Shown here piece after piece: positions 44,404 to 51,514 of a DNA stretch of 64,000 nucleotides. Below the pieces are notes generated by a model. The model was not told where the DNA came from and did not search any database. It saw only the letters and a list, made by a program, of their open reading frames with translations. A program made the position numbers and the translations under genes. The stretch is from Candidatus Altimarinota bacterium (GTDB taxonomy: Bacteria; Patescibacteriota; Gracilibacteria; RBG-16-42-10; JAQVLK01). The stretch spans positions 1 through 64,000 of the forward strand of contig JAQVLK010000001.1 of the NCBI GenBank assembly GCA_028704165.1. The letters are read 5' to 3'. Position 1 is the stretch's first letter. Every line of letters begins with the position of its first letter.

Positions 44404-45387
44404 ATGGGAGCTGATGGTATTGAAAATCGATGTCTGGAAATAGTCGAAAACCTTCCAGTGGGTGTTTATGAAACTGATCCTGAAGGACGGGTCATATACG
44501 CTAATGCTGCCATGGTGCAACTTTTTGGCTACGAGAGCATAGCAGAATTAACGGAGGGATCTGTGCAAGATCTTTATGTGTACCCTGCTCAGAGGGAAGA
44601 ATTATTGAGAACAGCTAGAGAAAATGGGAAAGTTGAGAAAATGGAGTTGTGGCTTACTAAAAAAGATGGAACATTCTTTTGGTGTTCATGCACGCTACGC
44701 GCAAGGAGAGATGAGGCTGGTAATATTGTTTCTTTGCAGGGCTGCTTAATAGACATTACCAGCGAAGTACGAGTCAGGAGAGAAAGACAGGTTATGCAGA
44801 ATCTTTTATTGCGGAAAAATAAGGAACTGGAAGAGCTTAGTGTCAAAGATCAGCTTACGGGATTGTCTAACCGAAGACGCTTAGAGGAGGTTTTGCAAGA
44901 GAAGTTAAAAATGCATCATAGATATGCTAATAAAACATCGATAGTGTTTCTCGATATTGATCATTTTAAATTAATAAATGATACTTATGGTCACGGTGCA
45001 GGAGATAAGGTTTTGCGTCATTTAGCCCAAATATTAAAAAACAATTGTCGTGACCTAGATGTTGTTGCGCGTTATGGGGGTGAGGAGTTTTGTGTGGTTT
45101 GTCCGGAAACAGAGATAGTGGGTGCACTGAAGTTAGCAGAGCGTTTGAGGGAACAAGTAGCACTTAATTTAAAATGTGAAGACAGGGGGGTGACGATCAG
45201 CATCGGTGTAGCTGAAATTTGTAGAGAGGATACATTGGATGGGATTCTGAAAAAAGCAGATGATGCTTTGTATAAAGCAAAAAATAGTGGGAGAAATAAA
45301 GTTTGTGTTTGGGAAGAACTGACAGCAGAAGAGATAGCAGTCACCAAGACAAAGAGAGAAAACGGGAACGGGAAAAAGAAAGATTAA
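44404..45387 (+). CDS. PAS-domain diguanylate cyclase (GGDEF)
   Basis: This 327-aa soluble protein has a PAS sensor domain (about 5-130, LPVGVYETDPEGRVIYANAAMVQLFGYES; PAC part GTFFWCSCTLRARRDEAGN) and a GGDEF domain (about 150-310). The catalytic motif is VARYGGEEFCVVCPE, an active GGEEF form, with DQLTGLSNRRRLEEVL at the front. It should convert GTP to cyclic di-GMP. No I-site (RxxD) is obvious near the motif. c-di-GMP enzymes are not typical in CPR genomes. No EAL or PilZ partner is seen in the window. Confidence 0.93.
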   Translation: MGADGIENRCLEIVENLPVGVYETDPEGRVIYANAAMVQLFGYESIAELTEGSVQDLYVYPAQREELLRTARENGKVEKMELWLTKKDGTFFWCSCTLRARRDEAGNIVSLQGCLIDITSEVRVRRERQVMQNLLLRKNKELEELSVKDQLTGLSNRRRLEEVLQEKLKMHHRYANKTSIVFLDIDHFKLINDTYGHGAGDKVLRHLAQILKNNCRDLDVVARYGGEEFCVVCPETEIVGALKLAERLREQVALNLKCEDRGVTISIGVAEICREDTLDGILKKADDALYKAKNSGRNKVCVWEELTAEEIAVTKTKRENGNGKKKD

Positions 45388-45409
45388 TCTCCTTATTAAC
45401 TGGCGGAGC

Positions 45410-45664
45410 TTATAAAGTTTCTTTTATTCGTTTAAGGAGTGGCACAGAAATGGATCCGCTTTGTTTTACAGATTTTTCTCTCCCGCGAGCCGCAGCTTCT
45501 GTTAAGTATGCTTCGTAGTAGACAAGCTTAAAAGGAGCATAAGGAGTAGAAGAAATTACCTTCTTATTATTGTGTTGTGCAAGGCGTCTATCCATGTTGT
45601 TAGTTGAGCCTTTGTAGAAATAATTCGTGTCTTTTGAGCTTTGTAGGATATAAAAATACCACAT
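45410..45664 (-). CDS. GIY-YIG domain protein
   Basis: This 84-aa single-domain protein begins with the GIY-YIG strand pair (WYFYILQSSKDTNYFYKGSTNN). The catalytic arginine segment follows (MDRRLAQHNNKK), then LVYYEAYLTEAAARGREKSVKQ. It belongs to the UPF0213/YhbQ-type small GIY-YIG group, whose biochemical role is unclear. It converges with the GGDEF gene and lies just upstream of the tRNA cluster. Confidence 0.93.
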   Translation of the reverse strand: MWYFYILQSSKDTNYFYKGSTNNMDRRLAQHNNKKVISSTPYAPFKLVYYEAYLTEAAARGREKSVKQSGSISVPLLKRIKETL

Positions 45665-45730
45665 ATTCTATTGTTAATATTCGTCTCAATCATTGGCGGA
45701 GTCACGTCATCAGAAGATGGTTGTGGCAGA

Positions 45731-45756
45731 GCCACGTCATTCGCGAATGACGTGGC
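45731..45756. repeat. 26-bp perfect palindrome abutting tRNA-Ser
   Basis: GCCACGTCATTCG joined to its exact complement. Its right half ends at the discriminator base of the tRNA-Ser gene and supplies the encoded CCA. A close relative lies in frame within the PurP gene at 63628-63654, with an A-T to G-C pair change. Confidence 0.85.
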
Positions 45757-45845
45757 GGAGAGGGGGGGATTCGAACCCCCGCGAGAACTTTCGTCCTCCT
45801 ACCGGTTTAGCAAACCAGCCCCTTCAGCCACTTGGGTACCTCTCC
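45753..45845 (-). tRNA. tRNA-Ser (anticodon GCU)
   Basis: The minus strand begins GGAGAGGTACCCAAGTGG and pairs at the acceptor with CCTCTCC. The anticodon arm CTGGTTTGCTAAACCGG gives GCT, and a long variable arm is typical of type II tRNA-Ser. The T arm has GGTTCGAATCC. The encoded G-CCA end is provided by the adjoining palindrome. Confidence 0.95.
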
Positions 45846-45910
45846 TTTTTTCTACAAGTGGACAGGGGAAGATTACGGACTTTGCAGCTTAAAATCAAGT
45901 CTTTGCAATC

Positions 45911-46002
45911 TGGCGGAGGGGAAGAGATTTGAACTCTTGATTCCGAGTAATCGGAATACCGCTTTTCGAGAGCGGCGCTTTCAACCACTCAGCCACCCCT
46001 CC
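45911..46002 (-). tRNA. tRNA-Ser (anticodon CGA)
   Basis: The acceptor GGAGGGG pairs with CCCCTCC. The anticodon stem CGCTCTCGAAAAGCG displays CGA, reading UCG. A long variable arm is present, and the T arm has AGTTCAAATCTC. The encoded GCCA tail follows. It lies 65 bp upstream of the first tRNA-Ser on the same strand. Confidence 0.95.
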
Positions 46003-46125
46003 ATGACTTATGTTAACAGGTCTACTGAACTTGCTTTTTCCAGCACCTGTCAGTATATTGACTGACGCGAGAAAAGCAAAGAGATTGTCCTGAGTTTGGT
46101 ATTCTCGACTTCAAAATCACAACAT

Positions 46126-46267
46126 GCACCCGTAGCTCAGCTGGATACCCGCCCGTACCGAACGTAAGAGATAAAGAAACTTAACAGTTAATTCCAGATT
46201 CCAAATCAAGGCCCAACTGCCAGTTCCGCACGGTACGTTCGGGCGGGGAGCATCAGCTTGCGGAGCT
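46126..46267 (+). pseudogene. split, truncated tRNA-Arg pseudogene
   Basis: 46126-46147 is identical to the first 22 nt of the intact tRNA-Arg at 46295 (GCACCCGTAGCTCAGCTGGA and TA). 46248-46267 continues exactly with GAGCATCAGCTTGCGGAGCT. Between them sits a 100-bp insertion. After 46267 homology ends, so the T arm and acceptor are missing. The upstream flank AAAATCACA is also duplicated, so this is a tandem duplicate later disrupted. Confidence 0.9.
46148..46247. mobile_element. 100-bp palindrome-ended insertion in tRNA copy
   Basis: The insert starts CCCGCCCGTACCGAACG and ends CGGTACGTTCGGGCGGG, matching the two halves of the 32-bp hairpin at 41435-41466, with about 66 bp of unrelated sequence between. 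It lies exactly between two bases that are adjacent in the intact tRNA-Arg, with no target-site duplication. This resembles REP- or IS200/605-type single-strand mobility, but no transposase is seen in the window. Confidence 0.7.
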
Positions 46268-46294
46268 TCCCAGAAAAAATCACACATTCAACAT

Positions 46295-46371
46295 GCACCC
46301 GTAGCTCAGCTGGATAGAGCATCAGCTTGCGGAGCTGGAGGTCACAGGTTCGAATCCCGTCGGGTGCACCA
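46295..46371 (+). tRNA. tRNA-Arg (anticodon GCG)
   Basis: GCACCCG pairs with CGGGTGC and an encoded CCA end follows. The D arm is GCTC-GAGC. The anticodon loop TTGCGGA gives GCG, reading CGC. The T arm has GGTTCGAATCC. The anticodon GCG is unusual for bacteria, where ACG (read as ICG) normally covers CGU/CGC/CGA. The ZIP transporter gene starts 25 bp downstream. Confidence 0.95.
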
Positions 46372-46395
46372 TTTCCAAAGCTTAAACAAACCAAT

Positions 46396-47139
46396 ATGTC
46401 CACGCTGCTCTGGATCGTACTCTTTGGCACCATCGGAGGACTGGGAGCTATTTTAATTTCCTCCCTTTTCTTGTTATTTCACGAAAGATTACAAAAGTTT
46501 TTAGTCCCGGCCTTGGTTTCTTATGCGACGGGGACCTTGCTAGCTTCGGCTCTCTTGGGACTTGTGCATCATGCTTTGGAAGAAGTTGAAGCGCATGATG
46601 TTCTGCAGCTTCTCTTGTTTGGTATCTTAGGTTTTTTCATGCTTGAGAAAGTCGTGCTTTGGAGACATTGTCATAAACATGATTGCAAAGTGCACGACGC
46701 TTCTGCGCAGATGATCATCGTAGGAGATGCCTTCCATAATTTCGTGGACGGAGTCGCTATTGCGGCTGCCTTCATGACCTCCGTCCCTGTTGGGATTGCA
46801 GTGAGTTTGTCGGTAATCTTGCACGAGATTCCACAAGAACTGGGAGATTTCGCGATCCTCTTGCACAATGGATTTTCAAAAGGAAAGGCGCTCTTTTGGA
46901 ACGCGCTCTCTAGTCTGGCAAGTTTACTGGGCGCGCTACTGGCTTATTTCTCCTTAAGCAAAATTGAAAACGCCGTGCCTTATGCCATGACCTTGGCAGC
47001 TGCCAGTTTTATTTATATCGCTTTGGTCGATTTGTCTCCGGGACTGCACAAGAAAACAGGTTTCAAAAGTGGCATGCTTCAGATAATTTTGATCTTGGCA
47101 GGTGTCGCGACTGTTTTTCTGACGCTACACGAACATTGA
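46396..47139 (+). CDS. ZIP-family metal transporter
   Basis: This 247-aa protein starts at ATG 46396, after the tRNA. It has about eight membrane segments and the ZIP signatures GDAFHNFVDGVAIAAAFMTS (HNxxDG in TM4) and HEIPQELGDFAILLHNG (HEIPQE in TM5). These histidines bind the metal. A short His-rich loop (HCHKHDCKVHD) precedes TM4. The family imports zinc, iron or similar divalent ions. The stop is followed by a small GC-rich hairpin (GCGGGCC/TGCCCGC). Confidence 0.95.
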   Translation: MSTLLWIVLFGTIGGLGAILISSLFLLFHERLQKFLVPALVSYATGTLLASALLGLVHHALEEVEAHDVLQLLLFGILGFFMLEKVVLWRHCHKHDCKVHDASAQMIIVGDAFHNFVDGVAIAAAFMTSVPVGIAVSLSVILHEIPQELGDFAILLHNGFSKGKALFWNALSSLASLLGALLAYFSLSKIENAVPYAMTLAAASFIYIALVDLSPGLHKKTGFKSGMLQIILILAGVATVFLTLHEH

Positions 47140-47190
47140 TGGTAGCCGCGGGCCTTGTGCCCGCAGTGGAGTAAACATTAAGTAGTAAGT

Positions 47191-47709
47191 ATGGCCAAAG
47201 TCCTCCTCATCATTGCTCAGAAAAATTTCCAAGAACAGGAATATGCTCACACTCGTGAAAAACTTGAAGCTGGCGGTCACGAGGTGATGGTTTCCAGTGT
47301 GGAAAAGGGGACTTGTATGGGCAAGCTTGGTAGGGAAGTGCAATCTCAGCTCTCCTTCAAAGAAGCTCAAGCAAATGACTTTGATGGGATTGTGCTTATT
47401 GGAGGACCGGGTGCCCTCAAACTTCTCGACTATCCTGAACTTCTTGATCTCATCAAAAACTTTGCTACTCAAGACAAAATAGTGTCCGCGATTTGCATTG
47501 CACCGGTGATCCTGGCGGCGGCCGGAGTACTGTCTGGCAAGCGAGCCACGGTCTTCCCCGATCCCGAAGCTCAACAAAATCTCCTAGCTGCTGGCGCGCA
47601 GGGAGCTTTCTCGGAAGAGCTAGTGCAAGATGGCAAACTAATAACGGCGAACGGACCGGCCGCCGCCTACGCCTTCGGAGAAGCTATCGCTAAAACTTTA
47701 AACGTCTAG
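47191..47709 (+). CDS. DJ-1/PfpI-family protein
   Basis: This 172-aa flavodoxin-like protein has the nucleophile cysteine in SAICIAPVILAAAGVL (about residue 104) and the GGPGA motif at about 72-76. The YnzC-like end AYAFGEAIAKTL is typical. Members act as glyoxalase, chaperone or peptidase relatives; the exact reaction is not deducible. Its last 20 bp overlap the end of the convergent membrane protein gene. Confidence 0.9.
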   Translation: MAKVLLIIAQKNFQEQEYAHTREKLEAGGHEVMVSSVEKGTCMGKLGREVQSQLSFKEAQANDFDGIVLIGGPGALKLLDYPELLDLIKNFATQDKIVSAICIAPVILAAAGVLSGKRATVFPDPEAQQNLLAAGAQGAFSEELVQDGKLITANGPAAAYAFGEAIAKTLNV

Positions 47710-48169
47710 CCCATTTATCAACAAAGAGTTCATGACCTTTGCTGTTTTCGGGAAGATGTTTTAGGAGCAGCTCACGGATTTCGTCCGGAGAAATTTCTTC
47801 CAAGGGCAGAGTTAGAGTCTTGCGTGATTTTGCCAAGTCCAAACAAAGTGCTTGGTAACTACCCTCCTGTAAAATCCAGAAAGACTTACAATCTTGGTAG
47901 CTGTAAAACTTGTTGTCAAAATCGACTCCTGCTTCCGAAATAGTGATACTGACTTTGCGCGGAGCTTCTTTGCTGTACAAAAAAACCATCAACCCCAAGA
48001 GCCCCATGACAGCAGCCATGCTCCAAGATTCCTCATAAAAAACAGCATAAGCCACTAAGCCGAGAGTTATGATCCCCACTCCCACATGCCACCAGAGTCC
48101 TCTGCTGTGATGGGGGCTTACAAATGTTTCCCACTGCCAAAGAGCCTTACTGTTATTTTGCTCTGCCAT
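47690..48169 (-). CDS. two-TM membrane protein, hypothetical
   Basis: This 159-aa protein has an N-terminal soluble stretch, two close membrane helices (about 28-65, WWHVGVGIITLGLVAYAVFY and MAAVMGLLGLMVFLY) and a C-terminal beta-rich domain (VSITISEAGVDFDNKFYSYQDCKSFWI) reminiscent of PH-like folds. No family is assigned. It is the last gene of the minus-strand cluster beginning at VirB6, although a 27-bp gap separates it from the upstream gene. Confidence 0.7.
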   Translation of the reverse strand: MAEQNNSKALWQWETFVSPHHSRGLWWHVGVGIITLGLVAYAVFYEESWSMAAVMGLLGLMVFLYSKEAPRKVSITISEAGVDFDNKFYSYQDCKSFWILQEGSYQALCLDLAKSRKTLTLPLEEISPDEIRELLLKHLPENSKGHELFVDKWARRLKF

Positions 48170-48196
48170 AAAAATAATTATTACTCTAAGGCAAGT

Positions 48197-49276
48197 TTAG
48201 TCTTCCATGGCGGACTCTTCAAGGGCGATGCGGTAAGTCTCGCCGAGCTCGTTGACCAGAGAAACCTGATTTTCAGAGCAGGTGACGATGGAAAACCATG
48301 CTGTCTCAGGTTCAAAAGAGTACAATGCCTCCTCGTCTTTTGTTTCCAGATCTATTTTACTCAAGGTTTGAAAGTCAACATAGTTTACATCCCCGGAAAA
48401 TGTCTGTCCGAGCTCTTCTACAAGATCCGCTAAGCTTTCTAGCTTAATTTCCTCTTCTTTTGTCTCTCCTTGCAACCAGAAGAGATTTTGTCCTGTTAGA
48501 CACATGTTATAAACTCCGACTCGTTTATCTATGACTTCTTGAGATAGATCTTTGAGATTCAAAATAACTACCTCTACGGGAACCATTTCGTACATAAATT
48601 CACCGATGACTCTTTCAAAAAGAATATATTGAGAATCTTCACTGAATTTTGTATTTAATACATATTCATTCTCCCATAGTTTCTGCTTGAAGCCGGTATC
48701 CAAATTGATCAAATAAGCCTTCCCGGATTCTTCCAGAGTTTGAGATACAAGCAATAGTGTTTTGTCTCGGTTTAAAGTGAGAGTGACGTCAGGCATGTCC
48801 ATCAACTCCGTCAAAACAGTGCTTTTCCCAGTGGGACTTTCTTTTAAGAGAGTTCCTTTCTCAGATTCCAGATAACAATAAGTGATAGCTCCACTTCCCG
48901 TACTGATCCTATTCGGACATTTACTTGTTAAAAAATAATCTTTTTCAGGCATTTCCAATTCGGAAACTTCTTGCAACTGTGGCTCAAAAATAAATTCGGG
49001 ATATACGATTTTTTCATTCTTGCGTTCCAAAGTGATAACTATTGGATTTGCAGAGAAATTTGCTTTTACAAAATTGAGAGCATAGGTTCCTTCTTTTAAT
49101 TTCACTTCAAATTGATCTGTCGTGATTTCGTAAGCTTCGTTATTTACATATAATAAATAAGGAGCCTGGCCCTCTACTACCAAAACAGGATCACTCATTC
49201 TAAGATAGAAAAAAGGAGCTGATGTAATAAGGAGTAAGAGGATAAGTCCGAAAATGATTTTGGTTCTCTTGAGCAT
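48197..49276 (-). CDS. PEGA-like membrane-anchored protein (359 aa)
   Basis: One N-terminal anchor (IIFGLILLLLITSAPFFYL) is followed by a PEGA-like beta domain (about 30-95, APYLLYVNNEAYEITTDQFEVKLKEGTYALNFVKANF). Beta-propeller-like repeats follow (TLTLNRDKTLLLVSQTLEE, KFSEDSQYILFERV). It is probably exported and membrane-bound. It is encoded 9 bp after the secreted peptidase gene and is likely part of the secretion-system transcript, possibly as a surface or assembly factor. Confidence 0.7.
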   Translation of the reverse strand: MLKRTKIIFGLILLLLITSAPFFYLRMSDPVLVVEGQAPYLLYVNNEAYEITTDQFEVKLKEGTYALNFVKANFSANPIVITLERKNEKIVYPEFIFEPQLQEVSELEMPEKDYFLTSKCPNRISTGSGAITYCYLESEKGTLLKESPTGKSTVLTELMDMPDVTLTLNRDKTLLLVSQTLEESGKAYLINLDTGFKQKLWENEYVLNTKFSEDSQYILFERVIGEFMYEMVPVEVVILNLKDLSQEVIDKRVGVYNMCLTGQNLFWLQGETKEEEIKLESLADLVEELGQTFSGDVNYVDFQTLSKIDLETKDEEALYSFEPETAWFSIVTCSENQVSLVNELGETYRIALEESAMED

Positions 49277-49285
49277 AGTTGATGG

Positions 49286-50227
49286 TTAAGCGCAACCTAG
49301 TTCTGCGATACAAATCTTGCTGATAGTTGCAGGGAGGGTCTCTCCCTCGGCACAACCACGATTGGCACCTAGAATATAATCAAAGTGCACGGTATCTCCC
49401 CATTCTTCTCCCCATCGCCAACCATACTTTTTGGCCGTTATTGCAAATTTTGCTATAACTGTTTTGCCCTTTGTCGCGGTAACATCAAAGGCAAGTCCTG
49501 AACTGTGAGCAGAATAACGAGCAGGTTCGTCATAGCAAACACCATATTTAAAATAATTCTCTCTAAGTACTGCTTGATAAGCTTCAGTACGGAACATACT
49601 GGTAATTTGGATACTATCTCTAACTGTAGGATTGGCTTTATTATCTGCTTGCCATTGAGCAAAAATAGTCTTAAATGAATCAGCTGCTGGTTTTCTTAAA
49701 TAAGGAACTAGGCTTGCTCTGCTTTTTTCCTGAATCTTAATCCCCAATGAATCCAAATCCAACTTCTCCAGCTTATCCGCTCCGCTGCACCTACTAACAT
49801 CATTCAGAGCAGGATCGGCGCTACAGGATTTTGATGGAGTGCCGGGAGTCCCGGGGGTGCCGGGAGTCCCAGGGTCAGTGTTATTTGAAGAATCGGGATC
49901 AGGAGTCACTCCGTACTGCTTCGTGCTGTCGTAGGTGGGAGTGATAGCTTGAGTAGTAGTACCTGTTGTTATAAAACCAGAGGATTCTAAGTTATTACAC
50001 ATAGCTACGATATCAACAGGAATAAGGTTGGTAACAGAGGCCGTCTTTGCTATCACCGTGTTTTCCTTGGCATACTCACAGAGAATCGTCATGCTATATG
50101 GGAAAATGTTGAGAAATGCCATCGCTAGACCAATAATCCCTGCCAAAATCAACATGATAATAGGTTGGACCATGCTGCCTACACCAGCTTTGTTTGCTGC
50201 TTTTTGTGCTGTACTTCCTGCTGACAT
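49286..50227 (-). CDS. membrane protein with secreted M15 (VanY-like) peptidase domain
   Basis: This 313-aa protein has two short hydrophobic segments near the N-terminus (about 20-75, PIIMLILAGIIGLAMAFLNIF), resembling pilin-like leader regions. A Pro/Gly/Thr linker (GTPGTPGTPGTPS) leads to a D-Ala-D-Ala carboxypeptidase domain with SMFRTEAYQ, SAHSSGLAFDV (SxHxxGxAxD) and WGDTVHFDYI. These zinc ligands are intact. Such peptidases cut peptidoglycan, which would help a secretion apparatus cross the wall. It is clustered with VirB4 and VirB6-like genes. Confidence 0.85.
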   Translation of the reverse strand: MSAGSTAQKAANKAGVGSMVQPIIMLILAGIIGLAMAFLNIFPYSMTILCEYAKENTVIAKTASVTNLIPVDIVAMCNNLESSGFITTGTTTQAITPTYDSTKQYGVTPDPDSSNNTDPGTPGTPGTPGTPSKSCSADPALNDVSRCSGADKLEKLDLDSLGIKIQEKSRASLVPYLRKPAADSFKTIFAQWQADNKANPTVRDSIQITSMFRTEAYQAVLRENYFKYGVCYDEPARYSAHSSGLAFDVTATKGKTVIAKFAITAKKYGWRWGEEWGDTVHFDYILGANRGCAEGETLPATISKICIAELGCA

Positions 50228-50233
50228 ATTTTA

Positions 50234-51445
50234 TTAAGCATTACTGGCTGGTGAAAGATTTCCTTCTGCAGCATTGGCGATTTTTGCCGTGGTTTGAATA
50301 ACAGGTTCTTCAACAGCTTCCACACTAGGAAGCACGAAAGAGATATAAATAAAACCAAAAAAGATAGTCCAAGCAATGATCAAGAGAGCTCCTAAAAAAG
50401 GAATGAGAAAGATACCTAGTGTTACGATCACATATAATACAAATGGTAGCCATACGGCTGCTCCATCAATGTGCTTTTTAAGCTCTTCCCCTTTTTGACG
50501 CACCTTGTCGGCTACTTTCTTCTTTTTCCCTTCCGTATTCTCCCCCTCTTCCCCATTTTCAAGATCTTTATCATTCTCTTCTCTCTCCTTCTTCCTATCT
50601 GCCTCTTGCTGTGCTCCTTGTCCGGGGATATTGCCGGCTTCTTTGATTTGTTGAGCATTGTCGGTTCCCTTTTTCTCCTGTTCTTCACTGGGTGCTTCTT
50701 GAGTAGATCCTGTTTCTTCACTATTTGTAGGCTCTGATTCTGCTTCCTCGGGCCCTTCCATTGCTTCCTTGTCAGTAGGTTCTTGTTGCCCTGCTGGGCC
50801 GGATTCTTCAGCTTTACTTGAGGGAGCTTCCTCTTTGGAACTTGCTTCGCCTCTGGCAGGAGATGCTCCCAAAGGTCTAATTTGCTGGGCATTATCGGTG
50901 CCCTTGCCCGGTTCTTCAGCAGCTTGCTCTTGCGGTAGCCCAGTTCGTGGATCGGAACCATTGTTTGGTGCTGAGCTAGTTGGTGAGGATGTTTCTTGTT
51001 GCGGCGTGCTAGCCTCCGGCTCTTTTGGAGATTCTTCTGGAGCAGCAGGTCTTTCTGCTTTAGAGCCTTTTCTTCTGTCGTCACTTTTATCTTCTCGCTC
51101 TGGGTTAGTCTTGGGGGCGGCTTTTTCAGGATGATCTTTTAGCTCTTGCTGGTTGTCGGAACCTTCTCCGTCCTTTTTTTTAGGCTTTTCCTGCTTGGCA
51201 TTGTTACTTGATTCTTGAGACTCAGTTTGATTTTCTACCGTATCAGAAGAGGACTGCTCGGCTTGATCAACTATCTTTGAAGCAGGCACTTTTTGTTTAC
51301 TTTCAAATACAAACTCAACTGTTCCTCCATCTTCAATATCTATTGACTCACCGTTTTTAACTTTCTTATCCTTAGATGTATCCGATTGCTTCTCTAAAGG
51401 AACTTTTTTCTCTTCTCCTGGTTTTACTTCGTTTTCGTCTGACAT
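50234..51445 (-). CDS. acidic low-complexity protein with C-terminal membrane hairpin
   Basis: Residues 1-300 of this 403-aa protein are Glu/Ser/Pro/Lys-rich and disordered, with a repeated GTDNAQQIRPLG / GTDNAQQIKEAGNIPG / GSDNQQEL word. Two membrane segments near the end (VWLPFVLYVIVTLGIFLIPF and ALLIIAWTIFFGFIYISFVL) place the disordered part in the cytoplasm or outside. It is encoded between VirB4 and the M15 peptidase in the secretion cluster, suggesting a spacer or recruitment role. No known family. Confidence 0.75.
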   Translation of the reverse strand: MSDENEVKPGEEKKVPLEKQSDTSKDKKVKNGESIDIEDGGTVEFVFESKQKVPASKIVDQAEQSSSDTVENQTESQESSNNAKQEKPKKKDGEGSDNQQELKDHPEKAAPKTNPEREDKSDDRRKGSKAERPAAPEESPKEPEASTPQQETSSPTSSAPNNGSDPRTGLPQEQAAEEPGKGTDNAQQIRPLGASPARGEASSKEEAPSSKAEESGPAGQQEPTDKEAMEGPEEAESEPTNSEETGSTQEAPSEEQEKKGTDNAQQIKEAGNIPGQGAQQEADRKKEREENDKDLENGEEGENTEGKKKKVADKVRQKGEELKKHIDGAAVWLPFVLYVIVTLGIFLIPFLGALLIIAWTIFFGFIYISFVLPSVEAVEEPVIQTTAKIANAAEGNLSPASNA

Positions 51446-51514
51446 GGGTAGTGGTAAGTGAATAGTGGATAGTGATTAGCGATAGATTTTATTCACTAAG
51501 CACTGTATGCCATC

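Noticed and set aside
45671-46065. Plus-strand reading frames over the tRNA-Ser genes
   Set aside because: They are shadows of tRNA genes and contain tRNA-derived sequence.
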